The notes under the pieces: model-generated
Told to the model about the DNA's origin: nothing
What the model saw: only the letters and a program-made list of their open reading frames with translations
Databases searched by the model: none
In this document: one piece after another, positions 10,797 through 22,482 of the stretch
Layout: every line of letters starts with the position of its first letter
Numbering within the stretch: position 1 is the stretch's first letter
Assembly: GCF_000740895.1 (NCBI RefSeq)
Contig: NC_025260.1
Coordinates: forward strand, 2,398,001-2,462,000
Source of the DNA: Theileria orientalis strain Shintoku
Taxonomy: Eukaryota > Apicomplexa > Aconoidasida > Piroplasmida > Theileriidae
Direction: 5' to 3'
DNA length: 64,000 bases
Translations under genes and position numbers: made by a program

Positions 10797-11622
10797 ATGA
10801 CAAAATATTTTGCTTTAGATATGGATAAAACATTTTATATCGAAGATTCCAAGAAATTTAGGAAGAATATCGATACTTTCATCGAGTTGAATAGAAGGTG
10901 TATAGTTCCTTTCTTTTGCACAGGTTAGTTAATAGGGGTTAATGAATAATTTAGGCCGATCTTATCATTCTGCGATGAATTTGGTGGGCAATGAGTTTGT
11001 GAATAAGACCGGTTATATGGGTTACCCCGGTGTTTATTCAAACGGAGCCGTGGTATACGGACCCGATGGAAGTCTTATAAGCCACTCGTATTTTTTAAAA
11101 GATTTTATTCAAAAATTTGTAAAATATATCACTGATAACAATCTTTGCGGTCAAACGATATTTGGTGATACAGAAATGTCATATTCAATTGCCGAGTTGG
11201 ATAATGACTTTAAAGACTATCCTAAACAAAAAAACATTACCGCTTTTGAAATAATCAGCCCAAATGAAGTCATAAATAAAAAAATAACAAGCATCCACAT
11301 AAATAAGCATGTTCAAATCGATGAATTAAGTGATAAATTTACAACAAAAGTATGTGCAAACGAAACAACCTTTCACATTTCGCCAAAAGGAATAACAAAA
11401 GCATTTGGGGTTAAAATGCTACTTCACAGTATAGGATTGACGCCCAAAGAGTGTTTATTTATTGGCAATGGTGAAAACGATATTGAACTACTAGAGTTTT
11501 GTGGATCATCATATGCAGTTGGCAATGCAAATGATGATGTAAAAAAGGCAGCCAAAACAGTTTTAAAGGAAGATTACGACAAGGGAGCGTTTCAGAAGGC
11601 AGCCAGACTGATTTCGTTATAA
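10797..11622 (+). CDS. HAD-family protein, copy 6, cytosolic, altered catalytic motifs
   Basis: 264 residues, exons 10797-10923 and 10955-11622. It begins directly at the HAD core (MTKYFALDMDKTFY) with no leader, making it the shortest copy. Motif I is DMDKT, and motif IV is GNGEND, where the other copies have GD at the first acidic position. CTGR is kept across the 31-nt phase-1 intron. The motif IV aspartate normally helps hold magnesium, so activity may be reduced or lost; this is inference from family knowledge. It shows the least similarity to the others and no conversion tract. Confidence 0.85.
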
Positions 11623-11814
11623 TCGTATCTAGGCACTTCTGAAATCAACTAACTCGTAAATTTAAATCAAAAACTCCATACACATTATTTATAAAAACAA
11701 CTAAATTGATATTACAAGTATAAATGATGATTACTTCCTTGTTAAATTAAATGTATTTTGAATTTAGTCCTCACAACACACATTATAGTGAATGAAAAAA
11801 AGATAGATAATCCA

Positions 11815-14412
11815 ATGTTATCATGTAAATATAGTAACAATATATTAATAAATAACAATTTGTATATTAAAAATTGGAGAAGATTCCTAGGAAACCATGA
11901 CAACATATCGAAGTTATTTGAACAGTTAAAAGAAGCTAAAACCAGAAAAGAATTGTTAAATTTTAAATTTAATATAAACACAAGCCAAAGACTCAATCAA
12001 GTAAATGGTTTTTGTCATGTTGGTCCGTTAAAGCTTAAAGAAACAAGTAATAATTTAAAATGTGTAGACAACGAGCCCAAATACACTTCAAATATTACAT
12101 CGTTATTGGATAATACACACAATCACACAGCTTATAAAGCAAATAAAAATGTAATTATCGATTGCTTTGAAGATTTGGCACTGTTGAGAAGTAAAAAACA
12201 AGACTTAGCCCTGTTTCTATTAGAGTCTTTGAATGTAGTTTTAAATGACTTGGAATTTGAAGAGGTATGTAGATTGCTTAAACACATATGTAACCTGAAG
12301 TTAAACGACACTAGTGTAGATTGCAAGATACAAACGCTGTATAAAAACTTGCTAACAAGAGTAAATTATCTAGTGACTCAGATGCTTTCAGACATGAGAG
12401 GAGTAGTCAAGATTGACGGTCTCCCTAAATATTCAAAGGACTATGAAAGTAATGGCACTAATAAAGACCTGGTAACAGATTTAAAAGGCTCTAAGCACTT
12501 GGATGAAACGTGGAAACTGTGGTACAATTTAACGAAGAAAGGGGATGCGAAGGCCAGAAACACGTGCACACTCCTGCTATCACTACTGGAATTGGAAACT
12601 GGATGGATATTTAAATCGGATATAAGAAGAGTCTGTAGAACACTGGACGCTATAGTGGGAGAATGCGAATCATTTAGTAAATTGGAAGAAAGGTGTATTT
12701 TAAAACTGGTAAAACGGTTAGGATGGCTACTATTAAATGAAACAATAAATGGAAATGAAAAGCAATACATAAAGAACAATAATATAACTCCAATACACCT
12801 AAAGAAATTGTTTTGTAACATCGCAAAGATATCGAAGATATCGCCAAAAGTATTAGTGAATTCATTTAAGCTGAGTAACACATCACAATCATTTGGTAAT
12901 CTAATAGCAATATCGAGAAGAGTGTTTGAAAGTGAAGGGGCTAAGCTCAAAACAGTAGAAGAAGATTACGAAAATGAGTCACGATTCGTTTCAGAAGAGG
13001 TGACTAAACGCATAAATGAGTTGAATTTTAAGTCTAATAAGCTATTTCTGAAGATATTTGCATATAGTGTCGATATAATAAAGTTTATAGACTATTTGTT
13101 AATGGACCAGTTAAATGAAGAAGAGGAATTTGAGGAAAGATACAAAGGAATAAGTGGATTAAAAAGTGAACTAATAAGATTTTCAGAAGAAATACTGTCA
13201 AAAGTACAAGTAAAAAGTGAAGATTTGATAATATCTGAATGTAGAAGCATGTATTATCTGGCGCTTACAACATCACTAAACAGATGCGGAATAGATAATA
13301 AAACACAAGATTGTAATAGTAACCATGGTAACAATGAAGGTGTATTGAAAGAAATATGCAACAAAGTGAGTAAAAACACGGAAACAATGATTAAGAGTGT
13401 AAATAATAACATGAACATGCCGAGTGAATGGGATCCAGGTGACACGAGAAAGAGCGTATGTGCTAGTGATGTAAATAAGATGACCACAAAATATGTACAA
13501 TATCTACTGTACGCGGATAAAGTGATTAGTTTCATTGATGAATTAAGACTAGATTTAGAAAAAATTAATGACACATATGAGATGTGTAAACTATATGCGG
13601 AAAAATTATCAAATAACTACAAGGTGATTATGGACAAAAGTGAAGATAACCATGTACTGCAAACAATATACGTAACAATGTTAAATAAGTATAACCTCTT
13701 ATCAAAAGAAGTATACTTGGAATTTTTGAGTAAAATAAGTCAAATTAAGAGTTGGAATAGTTGGAGCGGGAAGGAAATATCAATGTTATGTGACTTGTTT
13801 TCAAGGACACGGGAGAAACTAGGTCCACCAGACAACAAGGGTGAATACACTAGTAGTAAAGAGGTTTATGAGCAACATAATGAAGACAACAAAAGTTATC
13901 AAGCACCGTATATGATAAGAACTTGTTTAAAATCACTTTTAGACTACTATATATTGCACGGTAATGTGTACAAGTTAGGAAACAGGGAATTCATATCGTT
14001 GATAAGCTGTATGAACGCCATCGAAGACTTCATTTTTAGTAGTAGCAGTAACATTGGTAGTTTAATAAGGGATGAAATATTAAACAGGATTGATAGTATG
14101 AATTTCAATCAGCTGATTAAGCTATTGTTGAATTTGTCAAATCACGTAGACGAACAGCTGAGAGGAGAGGTACTGAAAAAAATGGAAAACTTAGATTGTA
14201 TATGCGACATTTCAAATCTAGTCGAGTTAAATGATAAAGAAGTAACCAGCAGAGTGCTAGCAAGGTATAAAATAGAAATTGTTGATAAAAGGTATGTACT
14301 GTTTGAAAAGTATGTGAAAAACAAGTTTTTAAAGCGGTACGGAAAAGTAAATTACAATAAGAACTACACAACGGAAGAAAAGTTCACGATTTTAGCAAAT
14401 CAGTTAATGTAA
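11815..14412 (+). CDS. Large helical protein of unknown function
   Basis: A single exon of 865 codons from the first in-frame ATG (11815); the open frame reaches back to 11758 without another ATG. Composition is rich in Asn, Lys, Leu and Ser, mostly predicted helix, with no signal peptide, transmembrane segment or motif I can recognise. The basic, hydrophobic start (NNNLYIKNWRRFLGNHDN) could be an organelle-targeting region, and the helical layout is reminiscent of apicomplexan mitochondrial RNA-binding repeat proteins, but I see no RAP-domain signature at the end (ILANQLM). That the frame stays open so long in AT-rich DNA is strong evidence that it is coding. Confidence 0.8.
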   Translation: MLSCKYSNNILINNNLYIKNWRRFLGNHDNISKLFEQLKEAKTRKELLNFKFNINTSQRLNQVNGFCHVGPLKLKETSNNLKCVDNEPKYTSNITSLLDNTHNHTAYKANKNVIIDCFEDLALLRSKKQDLALFLLESLNVVLNDLEFEEVCRLLKHICNLKLNDTSVDCKIQTLYKNLLTRVNYLVTQMLSDMRGVVKIDGLPKYSKDYESNGTNKDLVTDLKGSKHLDETWKLWYNLTKKGDAKARNTCTLLLSLLELETGWIFKSDIRRVCRTLDAIVGECESFSKLEERCILKLVKRLGWLLLNETINGNEKQYIKNNNITPIHLKKLFCNIAKISKISPKVLVNSFKLSNTSQSFGNLIAISRRVFESEGAKLKTVEEDYENESRFVSEEVTKRINELNFKSNKLFLKIFAYSVDIIKFIDYLLMDQLNEEEEFEERYKGISGLKSELIRFSEEILSKVQVKSEDLIISECRSMYYLALTTSLNRCGIDNKTQDCNSNHGNNEGVLKEICNKVSKNTETMIKSVNNNMNMPSEWDPGDTRKSVCASDVNKMTTKYVQYLLYADKVISFIDELRLDLEKINDTYEMCKLYAEKLSNNYKVIMDKSEDNHVLQTIYVTMLNKYNLLSKEVYLEFLSKISQIKSWNSWSGKEISMLCDLFSRTREKLGPPDNKGEYTSSKEVYEQHNEDNKSYQAPYMIRTCLKSLLDYYILHGNVYKLGNREFISLISCMNAIEDFIFSSSSNIGSLIRDEILNRIDSMNFNQLIKLLLNLSNHVDEQLRGEVLKKMENLDCICDISNLVELNDKEVTSRVLARYKIEIVDKRYVLFEKYVKNKFLKRYGKVNYNKNYTTEEKFTILANQLM

Positions 14413-14479
14413 CATAGTATTATGTGGATCTCAGAACACACATCTTTTGTACATATGCACATCTACATGTATACACATA

Positions 14480-14599
14480 AGTGTGTTAGTTAATATATAA
14501 ATGTGTTAGTGAATATATAAGTGTGCCAGTAAATATATAAGTGTGCCAGTAAATATATAAGTGTGTTAGTTAATATATAAATGTGCCAGTAAATATATA
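14480..14599. repeat. Six-unit 20-bp tandem repeat
   Basis: Six consecutive 20-bp units of the form a(g/a)tgtg(tta/cca)gt(t/g/a)aatatata, each ending in aatatata, between two convergent genes. Two sub-types (with tta or with cca) are interleaved, so units were copied after they diverged. It lies about 70 bp after the stop of the preceding gene and ends 30 bp before the NAP stop codon. Confidence 0.92.
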
Positions 14600-14628
14600 A
14601 AAAATATTAGTGATTTAGTGAGGACAAG

Positions 14629-15623
14629 TTAAACTTCATCTTCATCGTCGAGCATTTCATACTCGTCGTCGAAGAAGTCAACGGATACAGTGTCCATGTA
14701 ATAGGCGAGGGGCGCGTGCCATACCTCGCGCCTTATTATTTCACCAATGTCTGGGCGATTGAGCCATTCCTCCTCAGTGAACCACTCGAACAGGGACCAG
14801 TCTATACACTTGTCGTTCTTCCTGGCCTTAATAGCCTCGTCGACAGGACTCTGAGCAAATGTTTAAAGCTGATTAAAACGTACCTTGCCTGGTTTCCAGG
14901 TAATCTTAGTACACTCCTTGACGTTCTCCTTGTTATTGTTGAAAACAACGTGTTTGGTGAGGGAAAGTGGACTCATGAACTCAGAAGCCTTGTCAGAAAA
15001 ATTCTAAAGAATTACGTTAAACGAGGTAATATGAGTATCTTTTACAAAGGCATGAGTGTTAAAAGTTACACAGTATTTAATCGGTACTGGTGACGTGGTC
15101 GGCACACTAATATATAGGCCAAATAGGTAAGTACTTACCAAAGTCAGTTTATAGGAGCCATTATTATCCAAGTTGTCGTAAAGCTCAATGCTCTTAAGTT
15201 GTTCTAACACGGGAATGTCTGCGGAAGTGAGGTAGCACAGGGCAGGATGGTGTGTCAGCGCCTTACACCAGAATCCAGGGATATTATCAATAATCTCCTA
15301 AAGACAGGTGACAGGGGAAACCGAACCTGGCGCTTATCATAGTAGGGCTGCTTCTTCTTGTCGAACATCCTCTGGATGTTCATCTGTTCGTTGGCGCACT
15401 CCTCGTCGAGCGACATGAGGGCCTTCTGAACTAACAAAATGAAACGGAATGGGACGTACCCTCGTCGAATTCGGACAAGAAAGGAATGAGAGGGTTCTTA
15501 GCAGGGTCAGCCCTGAAAATAATTATAACGGTCCTCTATAAATATCATAAAAGTAAATGTAAACACGTACAAGTCAGCGAGAGCCTGTTTGGATTTGGGG
15601 TCCTCCTCTAAGTTTCTCTTCAT
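14629..15623 (-). CDS. Nucleosome assembly protein / SET family histone chaperone
   Basis: 236 residues in six exons: 15623-15571, 15512-15460, 15430-15327, 15297-15139, 15003-14884 and 14850-14629. NAP/SET proteins bind core histones and move them to and from DNA. Family features: an N-terminal helix with LMSLDEECANEQMNIQ, then KKKQPYYDKR, IPGFWCKALTHHP, later ITWKPGKSP and a long acidic end (DFFDDEYEMLDDEDEV). The acidic tail and short N-terminus fit SET better than NAP1. Two introns are only 29 nt. Most likely nuclear or shuttling. Only all six exons together give the whole domain. Confidence 0.9.
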
Positions 15624-16307
15624 CTCAATAAATTTATTATAGTTTAAATTGAAAAATTTATGTACTGAATAACTTGTACAGTAAAGATTAAACCGAATAC
15701 ATACGAACTGAAAACAATTTTTTGTAATAGAAACTACGAAATCGAGCTACGAAATAGAATACAATTAAAGATTATAAAATGGCGAGTTTCAGTAGAGCTG
15801 GAAGATGATCTAACAAACAATAAGTAAGTATAGAAATGGTTATAGGAGCCAATTCCCCACAGGTTAATAAAATGCTGTTAAAACCAGGAAGGATGACTAT
15901 ATATTGAGTTGGTACAACAGTCAAGATAAGTACATTTCAAATTTTGTTGATCCAAGGGTTTTAAGATTATGTTAACCGTATTAACCGGTGATGTCGATTG
16001 ATGTGTGTTGATGACTTTATTTTTTTGTTGACTCTAAAAACATTTACACACGGACTCATATCTCTAAATTAAAACAATGGCAATTAAATGGTCAATCTGA
16101 TATATTCACATGTTCCAACTTTTCTTGTTATTAGGCTGTTGAAGATTTTGTTTTAATATCTTAAAAGTGTAGGTCAAAAATACCCAAAGATTCTATGTTA
16201 AACCTTGTGTAGTCGTTTTGTTTTTTGTGTAAATTTGTTTAATCTATGTGTTATTGGGTTAAATCACTGACCAGTACACATCAAGTTATTAGCCTTTATA
16301 TTTAATA
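15624..16307. other. Divergent intergenic region
   Basis: 684 bp of AT-rich sequence between the divergent NAP and secreted-protein genes. It contains the promoters of both; no motif or repeat could be named. Confidence 0.6.
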
Positions 16308-17028
16308 ATGTATTTTAGTTTTTTTAACAAAACTCTATCTTTTGTTTATTGTTATGTTGTTTGTTTCTTTGTTATTAATTCACTATTTTGTTTGGGCCTC
16401 AAAAGTAATTTACCATATGACAACAATTCAGACCTATCTAAAAGAAATTATAAGTGTGTTATTATGATATTAAATAACAATTATATAATTAATTTATGTA
16501 TAATATTGACACAATGTGTAGAGAAATGATTAATCTGGGTTCATTTAATGATAGCAAATACTCGTCTGGAGAAATAACACTTGTTAAGTCACAGTTAAAG
16601 GCAGATGTTACATATAAACTGGTGTTAGGAAGTCAAATAACAACAGGATCAATTTGGTTCTGCGCAGATATCTATGCCGGAAGCGAATACAAGTTCACAA
16701 ACCACAACTACTCAGACCTGAAAATGATCCTGAAAACAGACTATAAACATCACTTAGCCAAATATGGAATAGTAAAACACAACTTCAAAGTGGAGCCATT
16801 CAAAACACTGGGTAAGTATATACACAAAAGACGGATGATAAACAATATGTAGAGGATCTGACAGCAGTGGACCCGGGAATGGTAGGATTCCCGGAAAAAC
16901 TATACACATTCTTAACAGTGTCGAAGGACGTGAAGGTAGGAGAATACGTGGTACTGTTTGCATACGGAAGGACCTTTACAGACGACCTCCCACACAAGTT
17001 CAAAGAGTTCAAGGTTAAAATAGTATAA
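16308..17028 (+). CDS. Secreted or membrane-anchored protein, unknown function
   Basis: 203 residues, exons 16308-16453, 16522-16811 and 16853-17028. The N-terminus (FVYCYVVCFFVINSLFCLG) is a signal peptide. The mature part looks like a beta-rich domain, with ITLVKSQLKADVTYKLVLG early and EYVVLFAYGR and FKEFKVKIV at the end. No family recognised. The first intron was placed because it is the only join that links the leader to the long frame without a stop; that join is the main uncertainty. Confidence 0.65.
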
Positions 17029-17219
17029 TCACACATGTGTAATTTTAAACTCAATAATACATGTTAAATATAATAAAAATGTTAATTTTAATGAGTAAAT
17101 GGTGAAATTAGAGAGTTTGAGATCTGGTGGTTGTGAGGAGGCCACTTTCAGTAAATATTAATGTACTATAGCAAAATCAGAGCAGTAACAAATGTATTAT
17201 AGAAGGTATAGCGGAAACA

Positions 17220-20200
17220 ATGCAGAAAATATCAGATGTGTTGGAAATAACAGAGAATATAAGGAACGTGTGCTTCCTGGCACACGTGGACCACGGAAAA
17301 ACGACGTTGTCAGACGCGCTGATCTCAAGCGTAGGAATCATCAGCGAAAAACTGTCAGGAAAGCTGAGATACCTCGACAACAGAGATGACGAGCAGAGAA
17401 GAATGATAACAATCAAGTCGTCGAGCATATCGCTGCTGTACTCAAAATCGGAGCTCTTAAACGAGAATGTAACGGGAGAAACAGCCAAAAAGGACAAAAT
17501 ATTGATTAACCTGGTGGATTCCCCAGGACACGTGGATTTCTCAATAGAAGTGTCGACAGCAGCAAGACTGTGCGACGGAGCACTGCTGATAGTGGACGTG
17601 GTGGAAGGAATATGCCCGCAAACGAGAGCAGTGCTGAAGCAAGCATGGAGAGAGAACGTGAAGACAGCGCTGGTGCTCAATAAGATAGATAAGCTGATAC
17701 TGGACCTGCACATGACGCCGCTGGAGGCGTACAAAAGAATGAGCAACCTAGTAGAGCAAGCAAACGCACTTATCTACCAGTTGTACATGGAAGAGGTGAT
17801 GAAAAAGTACGACACGCCAGATATGCAGAAGAGCGAAAAGTGGTTCTACTCGCCGTCGGAAGGAAACGTGGCATTCTGCAGCGCAATACACAGATGGTGC
17901 GTGTACGTGCCAGAGTTCGTGTGCCAGGTGGGAAGTAAGCTGGGCATATCGCAGAATAAGCTGGACATCGTGCAGAAGTCGCTCTGGGGAGACTACTACT
18001 ACTGCACGAAGACGAAGAGCATCAAGGTGTGCAAGAATCAGGAAAAGCCAATGTTCGTGCAGTTCGTGCTGGAGCAGGTGTGGAAGGTGTACGACGCAGT
18101 GCTGAGCTGCGACGTGGAGTACATAAAAAAGGTAGCAGCGCACTCGAAGGCGAAGTTCAGCAGTAGGCAGCTGAAGCTGTTGGAAAAAATAGGAGACCAA
18201 AGAGAAGGGAAGAAATCGCAAGGAGAATACCTTCTGTCGCAAGACGAAAGAGACCACCTGCTGCAGACGATACTGAGTAACTGGCTGCCACTGTGCGGAG
18301 GAATCTTCAGACTAATAGTGGATTCACTGCCGAGTCCACTCACGGCGTCGAGAAAGAGGCTGAAAAAAATATGCCCCTCAATCACAAACTACGCAAAATA
18401 CGAGCAGATACTGTCGCTGGACAAGGAGGCACCAGTGATAGTGCACATCGCAAAGTTCCTGGGCTCGGACCTGAGCCACATGAGGCTGACGAGAGACGTG
18501 CTCCAGGGAGACGAAAAGGCGGACGACTTCGTGGCATTCTCAAGAGTCTTCAGCGGAAAGGTGTCGAAGGGCGACGCGCTCTACATATGCAAGTACCTGA
18601 ACAACAACCTGAGTCCGGAGGAGATGGAGAGCATAAGCGAGTTAGGTAAGAGAAGCATAGGAATGATAGTTAGAATCAAGACTGACGCAGCGCAGTCGAC
18701 AGCAGCAAATATTTTTCAGACGAGCCGTACGAAGACGTGCACATCAAGGTGAGGATCAACAAGGTGATGATACTGATGGGATCGGAGCTGATCGAAGTGG
18801 AGACGGCGCACCCAGGGAACATAGTGGCGCTGTCAATATCGACGAGCCAGAGCGACATAGCGCCGAACAAGGAGGACTACGTAAGTTTAAAGGCATATAA
18901 GGATGCGATTGGAGATTATCTGGGTCCACGCAGATATTATATGCCGAGATAGTGACAACCACACAATACCAATTGTACTGACGCAATGTGTGCAGGTAAA
19001 GGACGTGATGGCGTGGCTGCTGTCGCTGACAGATCCGCACAGGAAGAAGATGTACACGCTCGAAGGAGGCTACAACAGGAACAAGATCACGAGGACGAGG
19101 ACGCTGTGTTCAGTGGACAGGCACCTGACGCTTTCAAACGACCCAGAGTTGCCGCCGTTTTCGTCGCCAACGAACGAGGTACGGCCAGAAAATACACACA
19201 AGACACACGCATATACAAACACAAGCACAGATATATACATATGGCATATACAAACAAATACAAACGCATATATATAGCACATGGTTAGAGTAAAGAGTAG
19301 AGTATTATACGGTGATTGTAGTACTTAACCTGAAGGTAAATCAATGTTTTAGTTCAATAACTCGATAATAAGAGTGTCAGTGGAACCGCAGAATTTTAAA
19401 GACATGGACCAGCTGCTGACAGGGTTGGCGCTGCTGTACACAGCAGATCCGGCAGTAGAAGTAAGTTGGAAGCTAAGTCACGGTGAGTAGATTGACATCT
19501 TGAAGACCGGAGAGTACATACTGGCGTGTTGCGGAGAGGTTCACCTGGAAAGATGCATATCAGACTTGACGAACCTGTACGCAAAAATACCAATCAACAG
19601 TAAGTCCGGAGAAGTGGATTAGTTAGGTCCACTGCAATACTGAGGTAGATAGATCCACTGCTTTGGCTATGTGCAGTGTATTGCGCCATTGATGCGCAGC
19701 GTATTATGTACTACGTATTGTAGAAGTAGTAAACAATTGTATTAACAACTGCCGCAGCGTCGAAGTTCAGAGTGTCGATAAGAGAGGGAATAGTGGACCT
19801 GAAGAATAACATGAGTTCGCACCTGTTGTCGAAGAAGGTCAACTTCCCACCGTGGAAGAGTATGCCCTCGGAAGAAGGGCAGAGAGGAAGCGAGGAAAAC
19901 TTGGGGAATGAGTCGGAAGTGGTGGATGAAAATTACAAGCCGGAAGAAAAGGCGAACCACATACAGGTGGTGCCAGAACTGTACATAACACAGGAGTCGG
20001 TGAACAACGGACTGGAGTACTTTAAGATCTCAGACGACTTCGCACTCTTTTTGACAGCAAGGCAAATGAATAGTTCAAGTAAGCATTGAATAGGCCATTT
20101 ATACAAGTGCGATGAATACTATTCCTACTAATACCTGTACCATACTATTACTATTACCTGTCTACTACTATTACTATTACAACTCATGACATACTATTAC

Positions 20201-22376
20201 GACCCTTACTAATACTGCTGATAATACTACACTTACAATACTGTTGCTAATCCTAATACCATTAACACCGCCAGCACTAATTCAATTAATGTAGTACTTG
20301 AGTATTTGGATGAAAACAGCAGGGAGATGAAGGGGCTTATATACAGCGGAGAGATACCGAGCAGATTTGAAGGATGCACACTGAACGAGAGTCTGGAGCA
20401 AATAGAAAAGGAAATATACGAGCTGATAAACACGAAGCCGACGAGTAAACAGAGTAAGAGCGGGTCGAAGGGAGCAAGAATGGACAGAAACGAAGAAGGG
20501 TCGAGCGCCTGGGGAGACCTCTGGGCAATCAGCTTTAGCAAGGGGAGCAGGTGTCTTCTCTTTTACAAAAGTAAAAGCACCATCTTCAAAAACACGTCGC
20601 AAAAAATGCTGTCAAACGTAAAGTGGAGTTTCTCAGAGTCGTACAACAGAAGTAGCATCTACTCGCAGAAAAACGGAAAGATGATCTCGAACATAATATC
20701 AGGCTTTGAATTGGCGTCGCAGTCAGGACCACTAACAGAAGAGCCGCTGAGGTAAGAATTTGAAAGGAGCATATGAGATAGCAGTACCAACTAACTAGGT
20801 AGACTATTCATATAACTGCCCAGATTAGATAGTGAGATACTGCGTGTAACACGTGCATACCAACGAAAACTGACCTAACATTTTTAATTGTGCAGAGGAG
20901 TGGTGTTTGTAATCGAAGGGATATATATGAGGGAGGACAACCTGTTTGCAAACAATACAGCAGCGTCGCCAAAGCAAGTAAAACAGACGTACGCCCAGGA
21001 AAGTAACGGGAAAGTTAAGCATGAAGAGTGTAACCACGAATGCGAAGAGGAGTTTGCAATAGAAGACGTTAACCTGAATGACCTGAACATAAACATTAAC
21101 AAGGACTTCAACAACATATTAAACAAGTTTACAAACGAAAGTGACCACAAGAAGTACAAACTGAAGGACTGCGAAGGCGAGAGAGACATCAGGTTTGAAG
21201 CGAGGAGGGAGGAGAGGGAAGGGAGCGTGTTCTCAGGCTCAGTGGAAACGTCGCTGCGTCTAAGCGACAGCTGCACGGCGACGTCCTCAAAAAGGTCACA
21301 CTCAATGACAACATGGAAGGTAAGCGACCACTAAGTTAAGAAAGAGAACGGATAAATAGTAACTAAATTCTGGGAGTTGTTATTATTATAAATATTGTTC
21401 AATTATAGTTGTAATTATTGGTTATGATGATGACAACAATAACATTAATGATGATCATAATAATAATAAAAAAGCAACAAAAATAACAATAACAACATAA
21501 TAATAACAAAAATAACAACAACAATAATAACTTTAGTTGATGTCGAACATGAGGAGACTGTGTCGGAAAACATATATGCAGAGAGGAAGAACGAGAATAT
21601 ATGAAGTAATACTACGCCTAGGTGAGTGGAAGAGACAAAGATTTACAAAAGAACATGATATACTAATTAGACAGATGGCTTAAGTAGTAGTCAAATAAGA
21701 TAGCACGTTGATTGGTTATGCTGATTAGACAGATGATATTGCAGTCAATAAGTAGAAACTAATAAATATATAGACCTTCAATGTGATCAGAATGTGCTTG
21801 GGAAGATATATAACGTATTGCAAAAGAGAAGGACACAGATACTGAGCGAAAACGTGAAGGAGGGAACGACGACGTTCGTAATAGAAGCGACGATGCCAGC
21901 AAGCGAGTCGTTCGGCCTGGCACAAGATCTGAGGTCGAAGGCGTCGGGAGGAGTAATATTCCACCTGCAGTTCTCGCACTGGGAAATGCACCCAGACGAC
22001 CCGTTCCCAGAAACTACGATGACGGACTCGGAACTGGAGGACGACGGATTCAACATTGCCCTGTTGCTGCAATCGAACATACCAAGAAAAATAGTTAACG
22101 ACATAAGAAAAATTAAAGTAAGTGGACATTACGAGTACCAGCAATATAGTTATGTTTACCAATCTGTATACAAAATAACCACTCACTTTTACACACTAGC
22201 AAAATATATGTACACAGTTAAAATGTATGTTAAGACAGTTACAATGTACATAGTTCCATTCACAAAAGAAATAACATGGAAAATGTGGCTGATTTACAAA
22301 AATTTAGGGACTTCCAACGGAAGAAAAGGTGGTGGCCGCACCTGAAAAGCAAAGAACACTCTCGACGAAAAAATAA
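17220..22376 (+). CDS. EFL1: EFL1 (elongation factor-like GTPase 1, Ria1), 60S ribosome maturation
   Basis: 1228 residues in 11 exons: 17220-18645, 18720-18880, 18996-19178, 19353-19460, 19491-19599, 19758-20078, 20295-20751, 20896-21319, 21537-21621, 21774-22117 and 22308-22376. EFL1 is an EF-2 relative that with SBDS removes eIF6 from late cytoplasmic 60S subunits. GTPase motifs: AHVDHGKTT (about residues 21-29), DSPGHVDF and LNKIDK. Distinctive features are ATL-like TLCSVDRH followed by PELPPFSSPTNE, CGEVHLERC, the DLQCDQNVLGKIY stretch of domain V, and the EFL1-type end (EKQRTLSTKK). An EFL1-typical insertion is present and enlarged by low-complexity, charged sequence (about 20900-21300). 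Introns 20079-20294 and 21320-21536 contain simple act- and aat-type repeats. Confidence 0.93.
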
Positions 22377-22482
22377 GTGAACCTCACGTTGTAGCAATAA
22401 ATATACATAACTCATGTTGTACCAATAAATATATATAAGCTAGCTATTGAATGGGTAGACTGGTAAAAAGGAAAAATATTAG

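Noticed and set aside
1782..11622. HAD array as recent transfer from bacteria
   Set aside because: All copies carry a shared spliceosomal intron and eukaryotic-type leaders, and expansion of this family is known in Theileria; nothing local points to a recent donor.
14480..14599. Regular repeats that could suggest a CRISPR array
   Set aside because: Units are contiguous 20-mers without spacers, in a eukaryotic genome.
15004..15210. 68-codon minus-strand ORF as a separate small gene
   Set aside because: It is the end of NAP exon 4 read on into the following intron; splicing at 15139/15003 restores the NAP domain.
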